From assembly GCF_016860545.1 (NCBI RefSeq), contig NZ_BNEB01000005.1, positions 186,001-250,000 on the forward strand: a stretch of DNA of 64,000 nt, written 5' to 3'. Positions 42,940 to 52,316 of this stretch are shown one piece after another. The position numbers and the translations under genes were made by a program. Under the pieces are notes generated by a model that was given only the letters and a program-made list of their open reading frames with translations, had not been told where the DNA came from and made no database searches. How positions within the stretch are numbered: position 1 is the stretch's first letter; each line of letters starts with the position of its first letter. The DNA is from Streptomyces asoensis. GTDB lineage: Bacteria; Actinomycetota; Actinomycetes; Streptomycetales; Streptomycetaceae.

Positions 42940-43333
42940 ATCTGCTCCTTGCTCCGGTCCACGTCGTGCCGGCGCCCCACCTCGCAGGACGGGCCCCTGG
43001 ATCAGTGTCGGGCAGCCCCGGCCGTCCGGCGCCGGGGGCGCGCAGGAAGGAGTTTCCCCGATCGCGGCCGGCATGCGTTTCCGGCGCCGCGCGCCCTCCG
43101 GTTGCGGCCGCGCGCGTTCCCGTCCCGGCACCGAGCGCTCCCGGTATTGGCGCCGACCGAGCCCCGAGCCCGGCCGGCCCCCCGGCGAGTGACGGCCGGA
43201 TTCGTCCTGCCTGGTCACCGTAGGGCTGCGGCCTCGTAACAGGTCGATCCGTGCATGACAAAGGTATGGATTCCCGTCACGTGGCCTGATCTGATGCCGA
43301 CACGCACACGACATCCCTGGGGGGACGAGAGAT
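42940..43333. other. Non-coding gap between nadE and DUF805
   Basis: 394 bases. Frames here are long only because of high G+C; none resembles a family. Both flanking genes start here, so their promoters must lie inside, but I cannot place -10/-35 boxes with confidence. Confidence 0.5.
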
Positions 43334-43687
43334 ATGCACTGGTATGTGGACGTACTGAAGAAGTACGCGGTGTTCGGCGGACGTGCCCGTCGGCAGGAAT
43401 ACTGGATGTTCACCCTGTTCAGCGTCATCATCAGCATCGTGATCGCGATCATCGACGCCGCGATCGGGTCCAGCATCCTGGGCATCGTCTACACCCTCGC
43501 CGTCCTGCTCCCCTCGCTGGGGGTCGCCGTCCGGCGCCTGCACGACACGGACCGGTCCGGCTGGTGGATCCTCATCGGCCTCATCCCGCTGGTCGGCGCG
43601 ATCATCCTGATCGTGTTCCTCGCCACCGAGGGCAAGCAGGAGCCGAACCAGTACGGCCCGAACCCGAAGCTGGCGCCCGCCTACTGA
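43334..43687 (+). CDS. DUF805 membrane protein
   Basis: 117 residues. Starts MHWYVDVLKKYAVFGGRARR, QEYWMFTLFSVIISIVIAII (first span), then SSILGIVYTLAVLLPSLGVA, VRRLHDTDRSGWWILIGLIP (the RRLHDxxRSGW motif of DUF805) and LVGAIILIVFLATEGKQEPN, QYGPNP. Three to four spans. Function unknown; widely conserved. Followed by a terminator. Confidence 0.9.
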   Translation: MHWYVDVLKKYAVFGGRARRQEYWMFTLFSVIISIVIAIIDAAIGSSILGIVYTLAVLLPSLGVAVRRLHDTDRSGWWILIGLIPLVGAIILIVFLATEGKQEPNQYGPNPKLAPAY

Positions 43688-43713
43688 CGTCACACGGACG
43701 CCACGCGGCACCG

Positions 43714-43743
43714 AAGGCCCGTCGGAACCCTCCGACGGGCCTT
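43714..43743 (+). terminator. Terminator of the DUF805 gene
   Basis: Twelve-base perfect stem AAGGCCCGTCGG / CCGACGGGCCTT with a six-base loop and a TT run after it. Confidence 0.9.
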
Positions 43744-43779
43744 TTCCCTGTTCCCTTCCCTGTTCCCTTCCCTGTTCCC
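43744..43779 (+). repeat. Three tandem 12-base repeats
   Basis: TTCCCTGTTCCC three times head to tail, abutting the terminator. Probably replication slippage. Confidence 0.85.
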
Positions 43780-43930
43780 AGCCCGCGCGTCCCCGCACGT
43801 CCGGCGCCCCTCACGGGCCGGCCGCGGGGATGCCGGCCGGGCTCCGTTCGAGTGATCTGACTCACGTCATGTCACAGCTGCCGCCGGCGCGGTGTCTTGA
43901 GGCCGAACACCTTGCAACAGAGGAGGCACC

Positions 43931-45139
43931 ATGACTGGGAACACGCGTGTGGTCGTGATCGGCGGCGGTTACGCGGGCGTGATGGCCGCGAACCGGCTGA
44001 CAGGGCGCGACGACGTGACCGTGACGCTGGTCAACCCGCGCTCCGACTTCGTCCACCGGGTCCGCCTGCACCAGCTGGTGGGCGGGTCCGACGACGCGGT
44101 CGTCGCCTACCGGGACGTCCTGGCCGAGCGCGTCCGGCTGGTGGTCGACACCGCGACCCGGATCGACGCGGCCGGGCGCAGCGTGACCCTGGCGGCCGAC
44201 GGCACGCTCGACTACGACTACCTGGTCTACGCCGCGGGCAGCGGGAGCGCCGGACCGAGCGTGCCGGGAGCCGCCGAGTTCGCCTACCCGATCTCCACGC
44301 TGGAGGAGGCCCGGCGGCTGCGTCCGGCCCTCGAAGCCGCCGCCGCGACCGCCCCCGTGACCGTGGTGGGCGCCGGTCCCACCGGCATCGAGACCGCCGC
44401 CGAGCTTGCGGAGCAGGGCCGCCGGGTGACCCTGGCCTGCGGTGGCGTGCTCGGACCGTACCTGCACACCCGGGGCCGCCGCTCGGTCGCCAAGCGGCTC
44501 GCCGCGCTCGGTGTGACGGTCCTCGACGGCTCCGGCTCGCAGGTGACGGCGGTGACCCGGGACACCGTGCGCCTCGCCGACGGCCGCGAGCTGCCGAGCG
44601 AGGTCACCGTCTGGACCGCCGGGTTCGGTGTTCCGGACCTGGCCGCCCGCAGTGGTCTGAGCACCGACAGCCTGGGGCGCCTGCTCACGGACGAGACGCT
44701 GACCAGCGTCGACGACGCCCGCATCGTGGCGGCCGGCGACTCCGCCGCACCCTCGGGCCTGCCCCTGCGGATGAGCTGCCTCAACGCCATGCCTCTGGGC
44801 GCGCGGGCCGCGGACACCGTGCTCGGCCGGCTCGCGGGCGAGCAGCCGGACGGCATCCACCAGTCCTTCTACGCCCAGTGCGTCAGCCTGGGCCGCGGCG
44901 CGGGCATCTACCAGTTCGCCAACCGGTCCGACGTCGCGGTGTGGCTGCACATCGACGACAGCCTCGGCGCCAAGGTCAAGGAACTGATCTGCAAGAGCAT
45001 CCCGAAACATCTGTCCGACGAGGCGCGCAAGCCCGGTTCGTTCCGCCTGCACCGCATTCCGGGAGGTGCCGCCAAGCGCCGGCAGCTGCTGCGCGCCCAC
45101 CGCGCCGAGGCACCGGCGCCCGCGGGCAAGGTGGTCTGA
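43931..45139 (+). CDS. FAD-dependent NAD(P)H dehydrogenase-like oxidoreductase
   Basis: 402 residues. FAD site RVVVIGGGYAGVMAANRLTG at the start, LDYDYLVYAAGSGSAGPSVP (ATG-like motif), second dinucleotide site VTVVGAGPTGIETAAELAEQ, and AAGDSAAPSGLPLRMSCLNA at the FAD pyrophosphate end: the pattern of NDH-2-type/pyridine nucleotide-disulfide oxidoreductases. It probably reduces a quinone or other acceptor with NAD(P)H. The ECF41 sigma gene starts 92 bases downstream, and ECF41 factors are typically encoded next to oxidoreductases they control. AGAGGAGG lies before ATG 43931. Confidence 0.9.
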   Translation: MTGNTRVVVIGGGYAGVMAANRLTGRDDVTVTLVNPRSDFVHRVRLHQLVGGSDDAVVAYRDVLAERVRLVVDTATRIDAAGRSVTLAADGTLDYDYLVYAAGSGSAGPSVPGAAEFAYPISTLEEARRLRPALEAAAATAPVTVVGAGPTGIETAAELAEQGRRVTLACGGVLGPYLHTRGRRSVAKRLAALGVTVLDGSGSQVTAVTRDTVRLADGRELPSEVTVWTAGFGVPDLAARSGLSTDSLGRLLTDETLTSVDDARIVAAGDSAAPSGLPLRMSCLNAMPLGARAADTVLGRLAGEQPDGIHQSFYAQCVSLGRGAGIYQFANRSDVAVWLHIDDSLGAKVKELICKSIPKHLSDEARKPGSFRLHRIPGGAAKRRQLLRAHRAEAPAPAGKVV

Positions 45140-45230
45140 CCGGCGCGTGCTGGGAGGATCTTCCGAGGACGCACGCGAGGGCGGCCGGCCGCCCCAGCCG
45201 GCCGCGATGGATCAGGAGAACGGAAGAACG

Positions 45231-46127
45231 ATGAACGACGACGCCATCGACCCGGCGACCGAGGCGTTCCTCGCCCACCGCAACCTGCTCTTCACCGTCG
45301 CCTACGAGGTGCTCGGCTCGGCGGCCGACGCCGAGGACGTCCTCCAGGAAACCTGGCTCAGATGGGTGGAGGCCGACCAGGAACAGGTGCGCGACCAGCG
45401 CGCCTACCTGGTCCGGATCACCACCCGCCAGGCCCTCAACCGGCTGCGCACCGTGAAACGGCGCCGTGAGGCGTACGTCGGCCCCTGGCTGCCCGAGCCC
45501 CTGCTCACCACACCGGACGTCGCCGAGGACGTCGAACTCGCCGAGAGCGTCTCGATGGCGCTCATGCTCGTGCTGGAGACGCTCTCACCGATCGAGCGCG
45601 CCGTCTTCGTGCTGCGCGAGGTCTTCGACGTCGGTTACGACGAGATCGCCCATGCCGTCGACAAGAGCGCGGTGGCCGTCCGCCAGATCGCGCACCGCGC
45701 CCGCCAGCACGTCGACTCCCGCCGCCCCCGCCGGGTCGTCTCCGCGAACAAGGGTCAGGCGGCTCTGGAGTCGCTGCACCGCGCGATCGAGACCGGGGAC
45801 CCGCAGGCGCTCCTCGAGGTGCTCGCGCCGGAGGTCGTCCTGGTGAGCGACGGCGGCGGCATCAAGCACGCCGCGCTGCGGCCGGTCACCGGCGCCGACA
45901 AGGTGGCCCGCATGTTCGTGGGGAGCATCGGCAAGCTCAAGGGCGTGCTCACGGCCGAGCCGACCGCGATAAACGGCAACCCGGCGCTCCTGGTCCGGCT
46001 GAACGGCGAGATCGACGGCGTCATGGCGATCCGGGAGGAGGACGGACAGATCACCGGGCTCTACTACGTCCGCAACCCGGACAAGCTGTCGCACGTCGCG
46101 TCCACGACCGCCCTCACCCTGCACTGA
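45231..46127 (+). CDS. ECF41-type sigma factor with SnoaL-like tail
   Basis: 298 residues. Sigma regions 2 (FLAHRNLLFTVAYEVLGSAA, DAEDVLQETWLRW) and 4 (LSPIERAVFVLREVFDVGYD, EIAHAVDKSAVAVRQIAHRA RQHV) are followed by a SnoaL/NTF2-like domain (residues about 175-298) with LVSDGGG and YYVRNPDKL, the two signature motifs of ECF41 factors. In this group the tail replaces a separate anti-sigma factor. The upstream oxidoreductase is the expected target. ATG 45231 follows GGAAGAACG; an ATG 24 bases earlier is possible. Confidence 0.92.
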   Translation: MNDDAIDPATEAFLAHRNLLFTVAYEVLGSAADAEDVLQETWLRWVEADQEQVRDQRAYLVRITTRQALNRLRTVKRRREAYVGPWLPEPLLTTPDVAEDVELAESVSMALMLVLETLSPIERAVFVLREVFDVGYDEIAHAVDKSAVAVRQIAHRARQHVDSRRPRRVVSANKGQAALESLHRAIETGDPQALLEVLAPEVVLVSDGGGIKHAALRPVTGADKVARMFVGSIGKLKGVLTAEPTAINGNPALLVRLNGEIDGVMAIREEDGQITGLYYVRNPDKLSHVASTTALTLH

Positions 46128-46186
46128 CCTGTACGGACCCGCGCAGGGCGGGGTGGCCGGGGCCGAGCTCCGGCACCGCTTCCCCG

Positions 46187-46242
46187 CCCGCGCGTCACCG
46201 CCCGCGCGTCACCGCCAGCGCGTCACCGCCAGCGCGTCACCG
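46187..46242 (+). repeat. Four tandem 14-base repeats
   Basis: CCCGCGCGTCACCG twice and CCAGCGCGTCACCG twice, head to tail, in the gap between converging sigma and hemerythrin genes. Confidence 0.85.
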
Positions 46243-46282
46243 CCCGCGTGTTGTCGTCCGCACCCGCTTCGGGCGGTCGCGG

Positions 46283-46810
46283 TCAGGAGCCGACGATCCG
46301 GCGCACGTTCTCCACGGAGCCGCAGTCCGTCCCGAGCTGACGCTCACGCTCGGCGAGGAACTCGTCACCCAGTTCCTCGCGGCGCTCCATGGCCACGTTC
46401 TCGCGGGCGCCGTTGAGGATCGTGCGCTCCTCCTCGTCGGCGTGATGGGTGACCGCCTCGACGAGCTCTTCCAGCTTGGAGTCCCATTCGTCGGAGCCGA
46501 CCTCGTCGACCTCCAGGAGTGCGAGGAGCGCCTTGTTGCCCTCCTCGTGCTCCTCCTCGCCGTGTTCGACCTCGTCGTCGTCGATCTTCTTGTAGCGCTT
46601 GAGGGCCGGGTACACCTTCGCCTCCTCCGCGTGCGCGTGCGCGATCAGCAGATCGGCGAACTCGCGCAGTGCCTGAGCGCGGTCGGCTTCGACACTGCGC
46701 ATCAGCCGGAAGAGATCCTCCATCCTGCGGTGGTCGCGGAGGATCAGCTCGACGACGTCCCTGGTCGCTGTCTCGGTCGGGGCTTCGGTCCTGGTGTTGG
46801 TCTCGGCCAT
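46283..46810 (-). CDS. Hemerythrin domain protein
   Basis: 175 residues from ATG 46810 (a GTG at 46825 with AAGGAAG before it is an alternative). Four-helix hemerythrin bundle with iron-ligand motifs DVVELILRDHRRMEDLFRLM, HAHAEEAKVYPAL, EHEEGNKALLALL and THHADEEERTI. Such proteins bind oxygen, NO or act as iron sensors. C-terminal extension is charged. No partner gene is adjacent; converges on the ECF41 gene. Confidence 0.88.
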   Translation of the reverse strand: MAETNTRTEAPTETATRDVVELILRDHRRMEDLFRLMRSVEADRAQALREFADLLIAHAHAEEAKVYPALKRYKKIDDDEVEHGEEEHEEGNKALLALLEVDEVGSDEWDSKLEELVEAVTHHADEEERTILNGARENVAMERREELGDEFLAERERQLGTDCGSVENVRRIVGS

Positions 46811-47027
46811 GGGAAAGGACACCACTTCCTTGCGGGGAACCTTGCCGGATCCGACTACCCCCGCTCCGCGCGTTCAGTGGCCCCCTCACCCGTCCGGCCG
46901 CCGCTCCCGTCCCTCGGCCCGGTGTGGGCGGGACCTCCCCATGAACGCAGCGAGCGCGGGTACGCGAATCCAAGCGACAACGACAACCCGCGATGAACAA
47001 CGAGGAACGACCCACGGGAAGAGTTCT

Positions 47028-47477
47028 ATGGTCACCCCGCTCAAGAACCGGGCATCGGACGAAGGGCAGCCCGCGGCGCCGCTGCGGTACCGGACCACCT
47101 GGGAGACGGCAGACGCGTCGATCGGCCGGGCGCGAACGGCCGTACGCACCCTGCTCGCCGAGGCGGGCCACTCCCCGGAGCACCGGCCCAGCCAGGACGC
47201 CCAGCTCGTCGTCAGTGAACTGGTCACGAACGCGTTGCGCCACGCCCCGGGCCCGGGCGCCCTGGCGCTGGAAGTGCACCCCGACGCGACCCTGCTGCGC
47301 ATCGCCGTCAGCGACAGCTCGCCGCGCCCACCGCGCCTGCGGGCCCACGACGCACGGCGCGTCGGCGGCCACGGTCTGCACCTGGTCACCCGGCTGTGCG
47401 ACCGGCTGGACACCACCGCCCACGGCACAGGCAAGCAGGTCGTCGCCCACCTGCCTCTGCACGGCGGCGAGCGCTAG
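47028..47477 (+). CDS. ATP-binding anti-sigma-type protein (HATPase)
   Basis: 149 residues. GHKL fold: RTAVRTLLAEAGHSPEHRPS, QDAQLVVSELVTNALRHAPG (N box), LLRIAVSDSSPRPPRLRAHD (G1, with DSS for DxG), GGHGLHLVTRLCDRLDTTAH (G2). Typical of Streptomyces RsbW-like regulators paired with SpoIIE phosphatases; the intact phosphatase at 47634 follows 156 bases later on the same strand. ATG 47028 follows GGGAAGAG. Confidence 0.88.
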   Translation: MVTPLKNRASDEGQPAAPLRYRTTWETADASIGRARTAVRTLLAEAGHSPEHRPSQDAQLVVSELVTNALRHAPGPGALALEVHPDATLLRIAVSDSSPRPPRLRAHDARRVGGHGLHLVTRLCDRLDTTAHGTGKQVVAHLPLHGGER

Positions 47478-47633
47478 CGGACCCCTCGCCCGGCCGGTCT
47501 CTCTCCCCCCCCCGGCGGCCGGATACGGGCGGCAGGATCGCCTCCGAAGGGTGGATGCACCCTCGCCTGGGCAGTCGGGAGAGCGGACGCCGCCGAGCGG
47601 GCGGCCCGCCCGTCAGTCGAGGAGAATCAGCGC

Positions 47634-49373
47634 ATGGCAGGACCGGACCGTACCGACACCCACGGCGCACTGCCCGGGGCGGCACCGGCGGACCCGGCCG
47701 GCGCGGCACTGGAAGCCCTCGGCACCGGCGCCTACGTCGTGAACGAGCAGGGCCGGATCGTCGCCGTCAACGTCCGCGGCACACAGCTGCTGCGCCGCAC
47801 GGCCGAGGAACTCCTCGGCCATGACGCCCACGACCTGCTGCACCGTGACGCCCATGGCCAACCCCTGCCCCAGAGCCAGTGCGGCATGCGCCAGGCCTTC
47901 CACGCCGGACGCACCGCCCAGGGCGACGAGGACTACTTCGCGCTGGGCGACGGGTCCGTGCTGCCCGTCGCATGGCTGGTCACACCCTTCGGCCATCCGG
48001 GGCACGAGTACGGGACCCTCGTCGTCTTCCATGCGCGCCCCGTGCCCGAACCCGACACGCGAGCCCGGCCCGCCTCCGCCCTGCTGCCCGAGATCGACCG
48101 GCTGGCCCTCCTGGCGGCGACCACCGCGCGGCTCACCTCGACCCTGGACGTCGACGAGGCCCTGGGCCGGCTGGTGGGGCTGGTCGTACCGCGGCTCGCG
48201 GACTGGATCATCATCGACCTGATCACCGAACGCGACGAAGTGTGGCGGACCGTCGTGACCGAGGCGGACGGCGACACCCTGATAGGCCACGAGGAACTCC
48301 AGGGACCGATGCCGCCCATCCCCGAGCGGTCTCCGATGCCGCTGTCGAGGGCGCTGCGCGGAGTCGCGTCCACCCTGGCGGGACCGGAGACCTACCAGGG
48401 GGCGCCCGACTCCGGGATCGCCGTCGAGCAGCGCCGCCTCTTCGACGCGACCGGCATCCACTCCGCCGCCATCGCCCCGGTCCGCAGCACCCGCGCCGTC
48501 CTGGGAGCGCTCACCCTGGGCCGCGCCAAGCAGCCCGGCGACTTCAACGCCGCCGACCTCCCCCTCATCGAGGACATCGCGCGCCGCGCCGGGCTCGCGC
48601 TGGACAACGCGCGCCTGTACCAGCGTCAGCGCAAGGTCGCCGAGACCATGCAGAACCACCTGCTGCCGCAGATGCCGCGGGTGCCCGGACTCCAGATGAC
48701 GGTCCGCTACCTCCCCGCGCCCGACGCCTCACAGGTGGGCGGCGACTGGTACGACGCCTTCTCCCTCTCGGACGGCGCCACCGCCCTGGCCATCGGCGAC
48801 GTCGTCGGCCACGACCTGGAGGCCGCGGCCGGCATGGCGCAGGTCCGCAACATGCTCCGCGCCTACGCCTGGGCCCTGCGCGAACCGCCCAGTCAGATCG
48901 TCCAACGGCTCGACGAGGCCCTCAACCACATCACCGACGTGAGCATGGCCACCATGATCCTGGCCCGGCTGGAGGAGACGGACACGGGCCAGTGGCACCT
49001 GACGTGGACGAACGCCGGCCATCCGCCCCCGCTGCTGATCACGCACGACGGCCTGGCCCACTACCTCCAGGACGGCCACAACATCCTCCTGGGCGCGTCG
49101 TCGCGTGCGCGTCGTACCGACGCGACGACCCAGCTGCCTCCCGGGGCGACCCTCCTGCTCTACACCGACGGCCTGATCGAGGAGCACGGTCACACCCTCG
49201 ACGCGGGCCTCACCCGGCTCCGTCAGCACGCCGCAGCGCTGGCCCACCGCCCCCTGACCTCCTTCACCGACCACCTCCTGCACCGTGTCCGCCCCACCGC
49301 GAACGACGACGACGTCGCCCTCCTCGCCCTGCGCACGCCGGCCCGCGCGACGGACGCCCGCACCCTGGAGTGA
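47634..49373 (+). CDS. PAS-GAF-SpoIIE phosphatase
   Basis: 579 residues. PAS domain (about 20-135: GAYVVNEQGRIVAVNVRGTQ, LLRRTAEELLGHDAHDLLHR), GAF domain (about 150-330: LTSTLDVDEALGRLVGLVVP, FDATGIHSAAIAPVRSTRAV), SpoIIE-type PP2C domain (about 340-570: MQNHLLPQMPRVPGLQMTVR, SQVGGDWYDAFSL, AIGDVVGHDLEAA, TWTNAGHPPPLLI, LLYTDGLIEEHGHTLDAGLT, NDDDVALLAL). All metal-binding aspartates are present, unlike the two paralogs at 33821 and 35937. Dephosphorylates a STAS-type antagonist, probably one handled by the ATPase at 47028. Ribosome site GAGGAGAATC. Confidence 0.92.
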   Translation: MAGPDRTDTHGALPGAAPADPAGAALEALGTGAYVVNEQGRIVAVNVRGTQLLRRTAEELLGHDAHDLLHRDAHGQPLPQSQCGMRQAFHAGRTAQGDEDYFALGDGSVLPVAWLVTPFGHPGHEYGTLVVFHARPVPEPDTRARPASALLPEIDRLALLAATTARLTSTLDVDEALGRLVGLVVPRLADWIIIDLITERDEVWRTVVTEADGDTLIGHEELQGPMPPIPERSPMPLSRALRGVASTLAGPETYQGAPDSGIAVEQRRLFDATGIHSAAIAPVRSTRAVLGALTLGRAKQPGDFNAADLPLIEDIARRAGLALDNARLYQRQRKVAETMQNHLLPQMPRVPGLQMTVRYLPAPDASQVGGDWYDAFSLSDGATALAIGDVVGHDLEAAAGMAQVRNMLRAYAWALREPPSQIVQRLDEALNHITDVSMATMILARLEETDTGQWHLTWTNAGHPPPLLITHDGLAHYLQDGHNILLGASSRARRTDATTQLPPGATLLLYTDGLIEEHGHTLDAGLTRLRQHAAALAHRPLTSFTDHLLHRVRPTANDDDVALLALRTPARATDARTLE

Positions 49374-49378
49374 CCGGC

Positions 49379-49930
49379 TCAGCCGACGGCGCCGGCCTCG
49401 CGCCGGGCCGCGGTCGCCACATGGGCGCCGGTGATCTTCAGGATCTCGTGCCAGAACGGCGTGGCCGTCAGATAGGCGCCCAGCACCGACAGCGCGCCCA
49501 GGGAGACGTCGACGCTGATGCGCCCCTGATCGCCCCAGTAGACGTCCCGCAGATCGAGCAGCAGCGCGAACTCGTCGCAGATGAGGGCGCTGCCGCAGCC
49601 GTAGGCGGTGGCCACGACGGGGTGCCCGACGGCGCGCTCGTCGCCCCGCACGGCGATCAGGCCCACGCCCGCGAGGGCGGCGATGCCGAGGTTGTAGTGG
49701 TGCAGGTGCTCACGGCCGACGGAGATGTTCCCCCAGGGCAGCCATCCTCCGCGGATGCCGTGCGTGATGACCCTGACGGTGCCGAAGGTGACGCCGAACG
49801 ACACCCAGGTCGTCAGCAACGACCGCTGCACAGGGGTGAGATGCGTCCGTGCCGTCCGGCGCCACCGCCGCACGAGCTGCCTTCCGCCGTCGCCGCGGTG
49901 TGCCGGAGCGTGTCGCTGCATACGGTCCAT
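49379..49930 (-). CDS. Integral membrane protein
   Basis: 183 residues, with an arginine-rich N-terminal 30 residues and spans at about 37-57 (LLTTWVSFGVTFGTVRVIT), 78-94 (HHYNLGIAALAGVGLIAV), 101-125 and 140-160 (DVSLGALSVLGAYLTATPF). Contains GREHLHHYNLGI, a His cluster that could bind metal or heme; family not recognised. Its stop lies five bases after the phosphatase stop, so the genes converge without a spacer. Confidence 0.6.
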   Translation of the reverse strand: MDRMQRHAPAHRGDGGRQLVRRWRRTARTHLTPVQRSLLTTWVSFGVTFGTVRVITHGIRGGWLPWGNISVGREHLHHYNLGIAALAGVGLIAVRGDERAVGHPVVATAYGCGSALICDEFALLLDLRDVYWGDQGRISVDVSLGALSVLGAYLTATPFWHEILKITGAHVATAARREAGAVG

Positions 49931-50072
49931 TCAGGGCCGCCGTCCGGGCGCGCCGCAAGCGGTACTGACCCGTCGGTGTCGATGCCCCCGGCACGTCGCG
50001 CTCCTCCGCGGTATGCGCGAGGGCTCCCGCACCTCGGCGGCCGTGTCACAGGCCGTTGCTACGGTTTTGTTC

Positions 50073-50993
50073 GTGACGACTTCCGGGGAAAGCCTCATCC
50101 GCATCGTCGAGACGCCCACGCTCGCGATCGGGGCGCGCGTCGAGGGCCCCGAGTCCGGCTGGCCGGTGGTCCTGCTGCACGGCTTCCCCTACGACGTCCA
50201 TTCCTACGACGCCGTCACGGCGCTCCTCCTCCCGCGGGGTGCCCGGGTCGTCACCCCGTACCTGCGGGGGTTCGGCCCGACGAGATTCCGCGACCCGCGG
50301 GCCGTGCGCAGCGGGCAGCAGGCCGCCATCGGGACCGACGTCGCCGATCTGATCCGGGAGTCGGGACTGGACGCGCCCGTCCTGGCCGGCTTCGACTGGG
50401 GCGGGCGAGCCGCCTGTGTGGCCGCGGCGCTGTGGCCGGAGCTGGTCGGCGGGCTCGTCGCGATCGGGGGCAACGAGATCCAGGACATCGCCGGGAGCGC
50501 CGAGCCGACGGACGCGCTCGCCGAGAGCCGCCACTGGTACCAGTACTACCTCCACTCCGAGCGCGGTCGCGCCGGCCTCACCCGGTACCGACGGGAGATC
50601 GCCAGGCAACTGTGGGAGGAGTGGGAGCCCGGCCGGGAGATCGACACGGAGGCCTTCGCCCGCACGGCCGCGGCCTTCGACAACCCGGATTTCGTCGATG
50701 TCGCCGTCCACTCCTACCGCCACCGGTACGGGCTGGTGCCGGGCGGCGCACGGTACGACGAGGCCGAGCGGCTCCTCGCGGACAAGCCGGTGATCGATGT
50801 CCCGACGATCGTGCTGGATCCGACCGAGGACCCCGTGACCGTGCCGCGCGGCACGGAGGAACACCGGACGTCCTTCAGCGACCTGGTCGGCCACACCCAT
50901 GTGTCCGCCGGGCACGACACCCCTCGTGACGCGCCCGAAGCCGTCGCGGCCGCCGTCCTCGACGTGCACGCCCGGATCCGTCGCACCTCCTGA
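50073..50993 (+). CDS. Alpha/beta hydrolase, epoxide-hydrolase type
   Basis: 306 residues. VVLLHGFPYDVHSYDAVTAL (oxyanion loop), VVTPYLRGFGPTRFRDP, nucleophile elbow LAGFDWGGRAACVAAALWPE with aspartate as nucleophile (FDWGG), which marks the epoxide hydrolase/haloalkane dehalogenase branch, a cap domain and the C-terminal catalytic His in HVSAGHDTPRDAPEAV. GTG 50073 is the first start with coding sense; its ribosome site is weak. Cytosolic; substrate unknown. The GNAT gene follows 31 bases later, perhaps co-transcribed. Confidence 0.85.
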   Translation: MTTSGESLIRIVETPTLAIGARVEGPESGWPVVLLHGFPYDVHSYDAVTALLLPRGARVVTPYLRGFGPTRFRDPRAVRSGQQAAIGTDVADLIRESGLDAPVLAGFDWGGRAACVAAALWPELVGGLVAIGGNEIQDIAGSAEPTDALAESRHWYQYYLHSERGRAGLTRYRREIARQLWEEWEPGREIDTEAFARTAAAFDNPDFVDVAVHSYRHRYGLVPGGARYDEAERLLADKPVIDVPTIVLDPTEDPVTVPRGTEEHRTSFSDLVGHTHVSAGHDTPRDAPEAVAAAVLDVHARIRRTS

Positions 50994-51024
50994 GGGTGTC
51001 AGTGCGGGTCGTTAGTGTGATCAG

Positions 51025-51942
51025 GTGACAGCATTCACCATCCTTGACGACAGCACGGCGTGGCGTGCGGGCTTCGAGCAGCGGTTACGGGCGTCGTACG
51101 CCGCGGCCGGTCTCGGCGTCGGCGCGGTGGAGCACAGGCTGGACGAGGTCCGGGCCGGCGTCGGCGGGTGGACCGTCGCCGCGGTGACCGACGCCGGTAC
51201 GTACCTGGGGCACGTCGCCGTGACCGTGGCCGACGACAACGGCACGCCGGCGGGCCGCATCGTCGACCTGCGGGTCGAGCCGCCCCACACAGGCCGGGGG
51301 CACGAGCACGCGGCCCGGGACTGGGCCGAGCAGTGGTGCGCGGAGCGCGGGGCACGCCGCCTGGACGTTCGGCTCACCGAGCCCGCCGGGGAGCTGTTCG
51401 GCGACTACCCCGTCCGCGGACAGCTCAGGACGCGGGCCATCGGTTCCCCGCCCGAGCCGGTCGACGGTGTCACCGCACGGCCGATGACGCAGGCCGAATA
51501 CCCCGGGTGGCTCGCCTCCGAGAAGCGCGCCTACGTCGGCGACATCGTCCGCTCCGGAGCCCTGAGCCCGGCGGAGGCCGCACGCAAGTCCGACCGCGAC
51601 TTCGCGAAGCTGCTCCCCCAGGACCTGGCCACACCGGACAACTCCTTCCTGGTGCTCGAGCGGGCGGGCGAGCCGATCGGTACCGGCTGGCTGAAGCACG
51701 GCCATCTGCCGGGCGTCACGTACGGCTACTCCCTCCACATCCAGGACAAGCACCGCGGCAAGGGCCACGGGCGCGCCGCGATGGCGGTCGGCGAACGCGC
51801 GACCCTCGCGGCCGGTGACTCGGCACTGATGTTCACCGTGTGGGGCGGCAACGAGGTGGCGATGAACCTCTACACGAGCGCCGGTTACCGCGTCCTGGAG
51901 GAAGGCCGCTCGATCGCACTCCCCCGCTCCGCGACGAGCTGA
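51025..51942 (+). CDS. Tandem GNAT acetyltransferase
   Basis: 305 residues with two GNAT repeats. The first (about 25-145) has degenerate acetyl-CoA site text (RIVDLRVEPPHTGRGHEHAA RDW); the second (about 150-300) is canonical: FLVLERAGEPIGTGWLKHGH, HIQDKHRGKGHGRAAMAVGE, NEVAMNLYTSAGYRVLEEGR. Mycothiol synthase and several drug-modifying enzymes use such duplicated folds; no evidence ties it to either. GTG 51025. Confidence 0.85.
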   Translation: MTAFTILDDSTAWRAGFEQRLRASYAAAGLGVGAVEHRLDEVRAGVGGWTVAAVTDAGTYLGHVAVTVADDNGTPAGRIVDLRVEPPHTGRGHEHAARDWAEQWCAERGARRLDVRLTEPAGELFGDYPVRGQLRTRAIGSPPEPVDGVTARPMTQAEYPGWLASEKRAYVGDIVRSGALSPAEAARKSDRDFAKLLPQDLATPDNSFLVLERAGEPIGTGWLKHGHLPGVTYGYSLHIQDKHRGKGHGRAAMAVGERATLAAGDSALMFTVWGGNEVAMNLYTSAGYRVLEEGRSIALPRSATS

Positions 51943-52316
51943 CGCGCCCGGAGCAGGTGAGGCGAGCTCGCATCGATCGTTGACGGCCGCCGCAATATTC
52001 GGAGTGGCGGTCGGCTCAAACGCGCCTCATTCAGCCATCGATCCTCGTGCCACACCCAGGCGCCGCGCCTGCCGCGCTTCGGGTGCAGACCAGGGCGCGC
52101 AAGTCGCACGAGGCGAACCGAAATCTTTCGACGCCTGAACCGAATGATGCGAGGGGGATTGACGTCCCGTCAGGGGCTCCTATGCTCCAGAACGTTCACG
52201 GAGTCAATCAACGTTCGACATACGGAACGCAGTCCGGGATGACATGTACAGATCAGCCCCCACCCCGTGCCGTTCCACCGCTCACACCCCCCGCACTCAA
52301 CCGTACGAGGAGAAGA
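51943..52316 (+). promoter_or_regulatory. Control region of the GH10-GH62 gene
   Basis: 374 bases without a gene. A CGAAA-TC-TTTCG palindrome sits at 52119-52130; related CGAAAnTTTCG sites precede Streptomyces xylanase genes. A promoter (next entry) follows, then AACGTTC twice (52190, 52210). No other coding signal. Confidence 0.5.
52159..52186 (+). promoter_or_regulatory. Vegetative-type promoter of the xylanase gene
   Basis: -35 TTGACG (52159-52164) and -10 TATGCT (52181-52186), 16 bases apart, about 130 bases before the ATG. Good match to the major sigma consensus; the CGAAA/TTTCG palindrome lies 29 bases upstream. Confidence 0.6.

Noticed and set aside
43744..43779. Possible CRISPR-like array
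   Set aside because: Repeats are 12 bases, directly abutting with no spacers, so a slippage array; the same applies to 18535-18588 and 46187-46242.
47879..50929. 1,016-codon plus-strand open frame
   Set aside because: Shadow of the SpoIIE phosphatase and epoxide-hydrolase genes in another frame.
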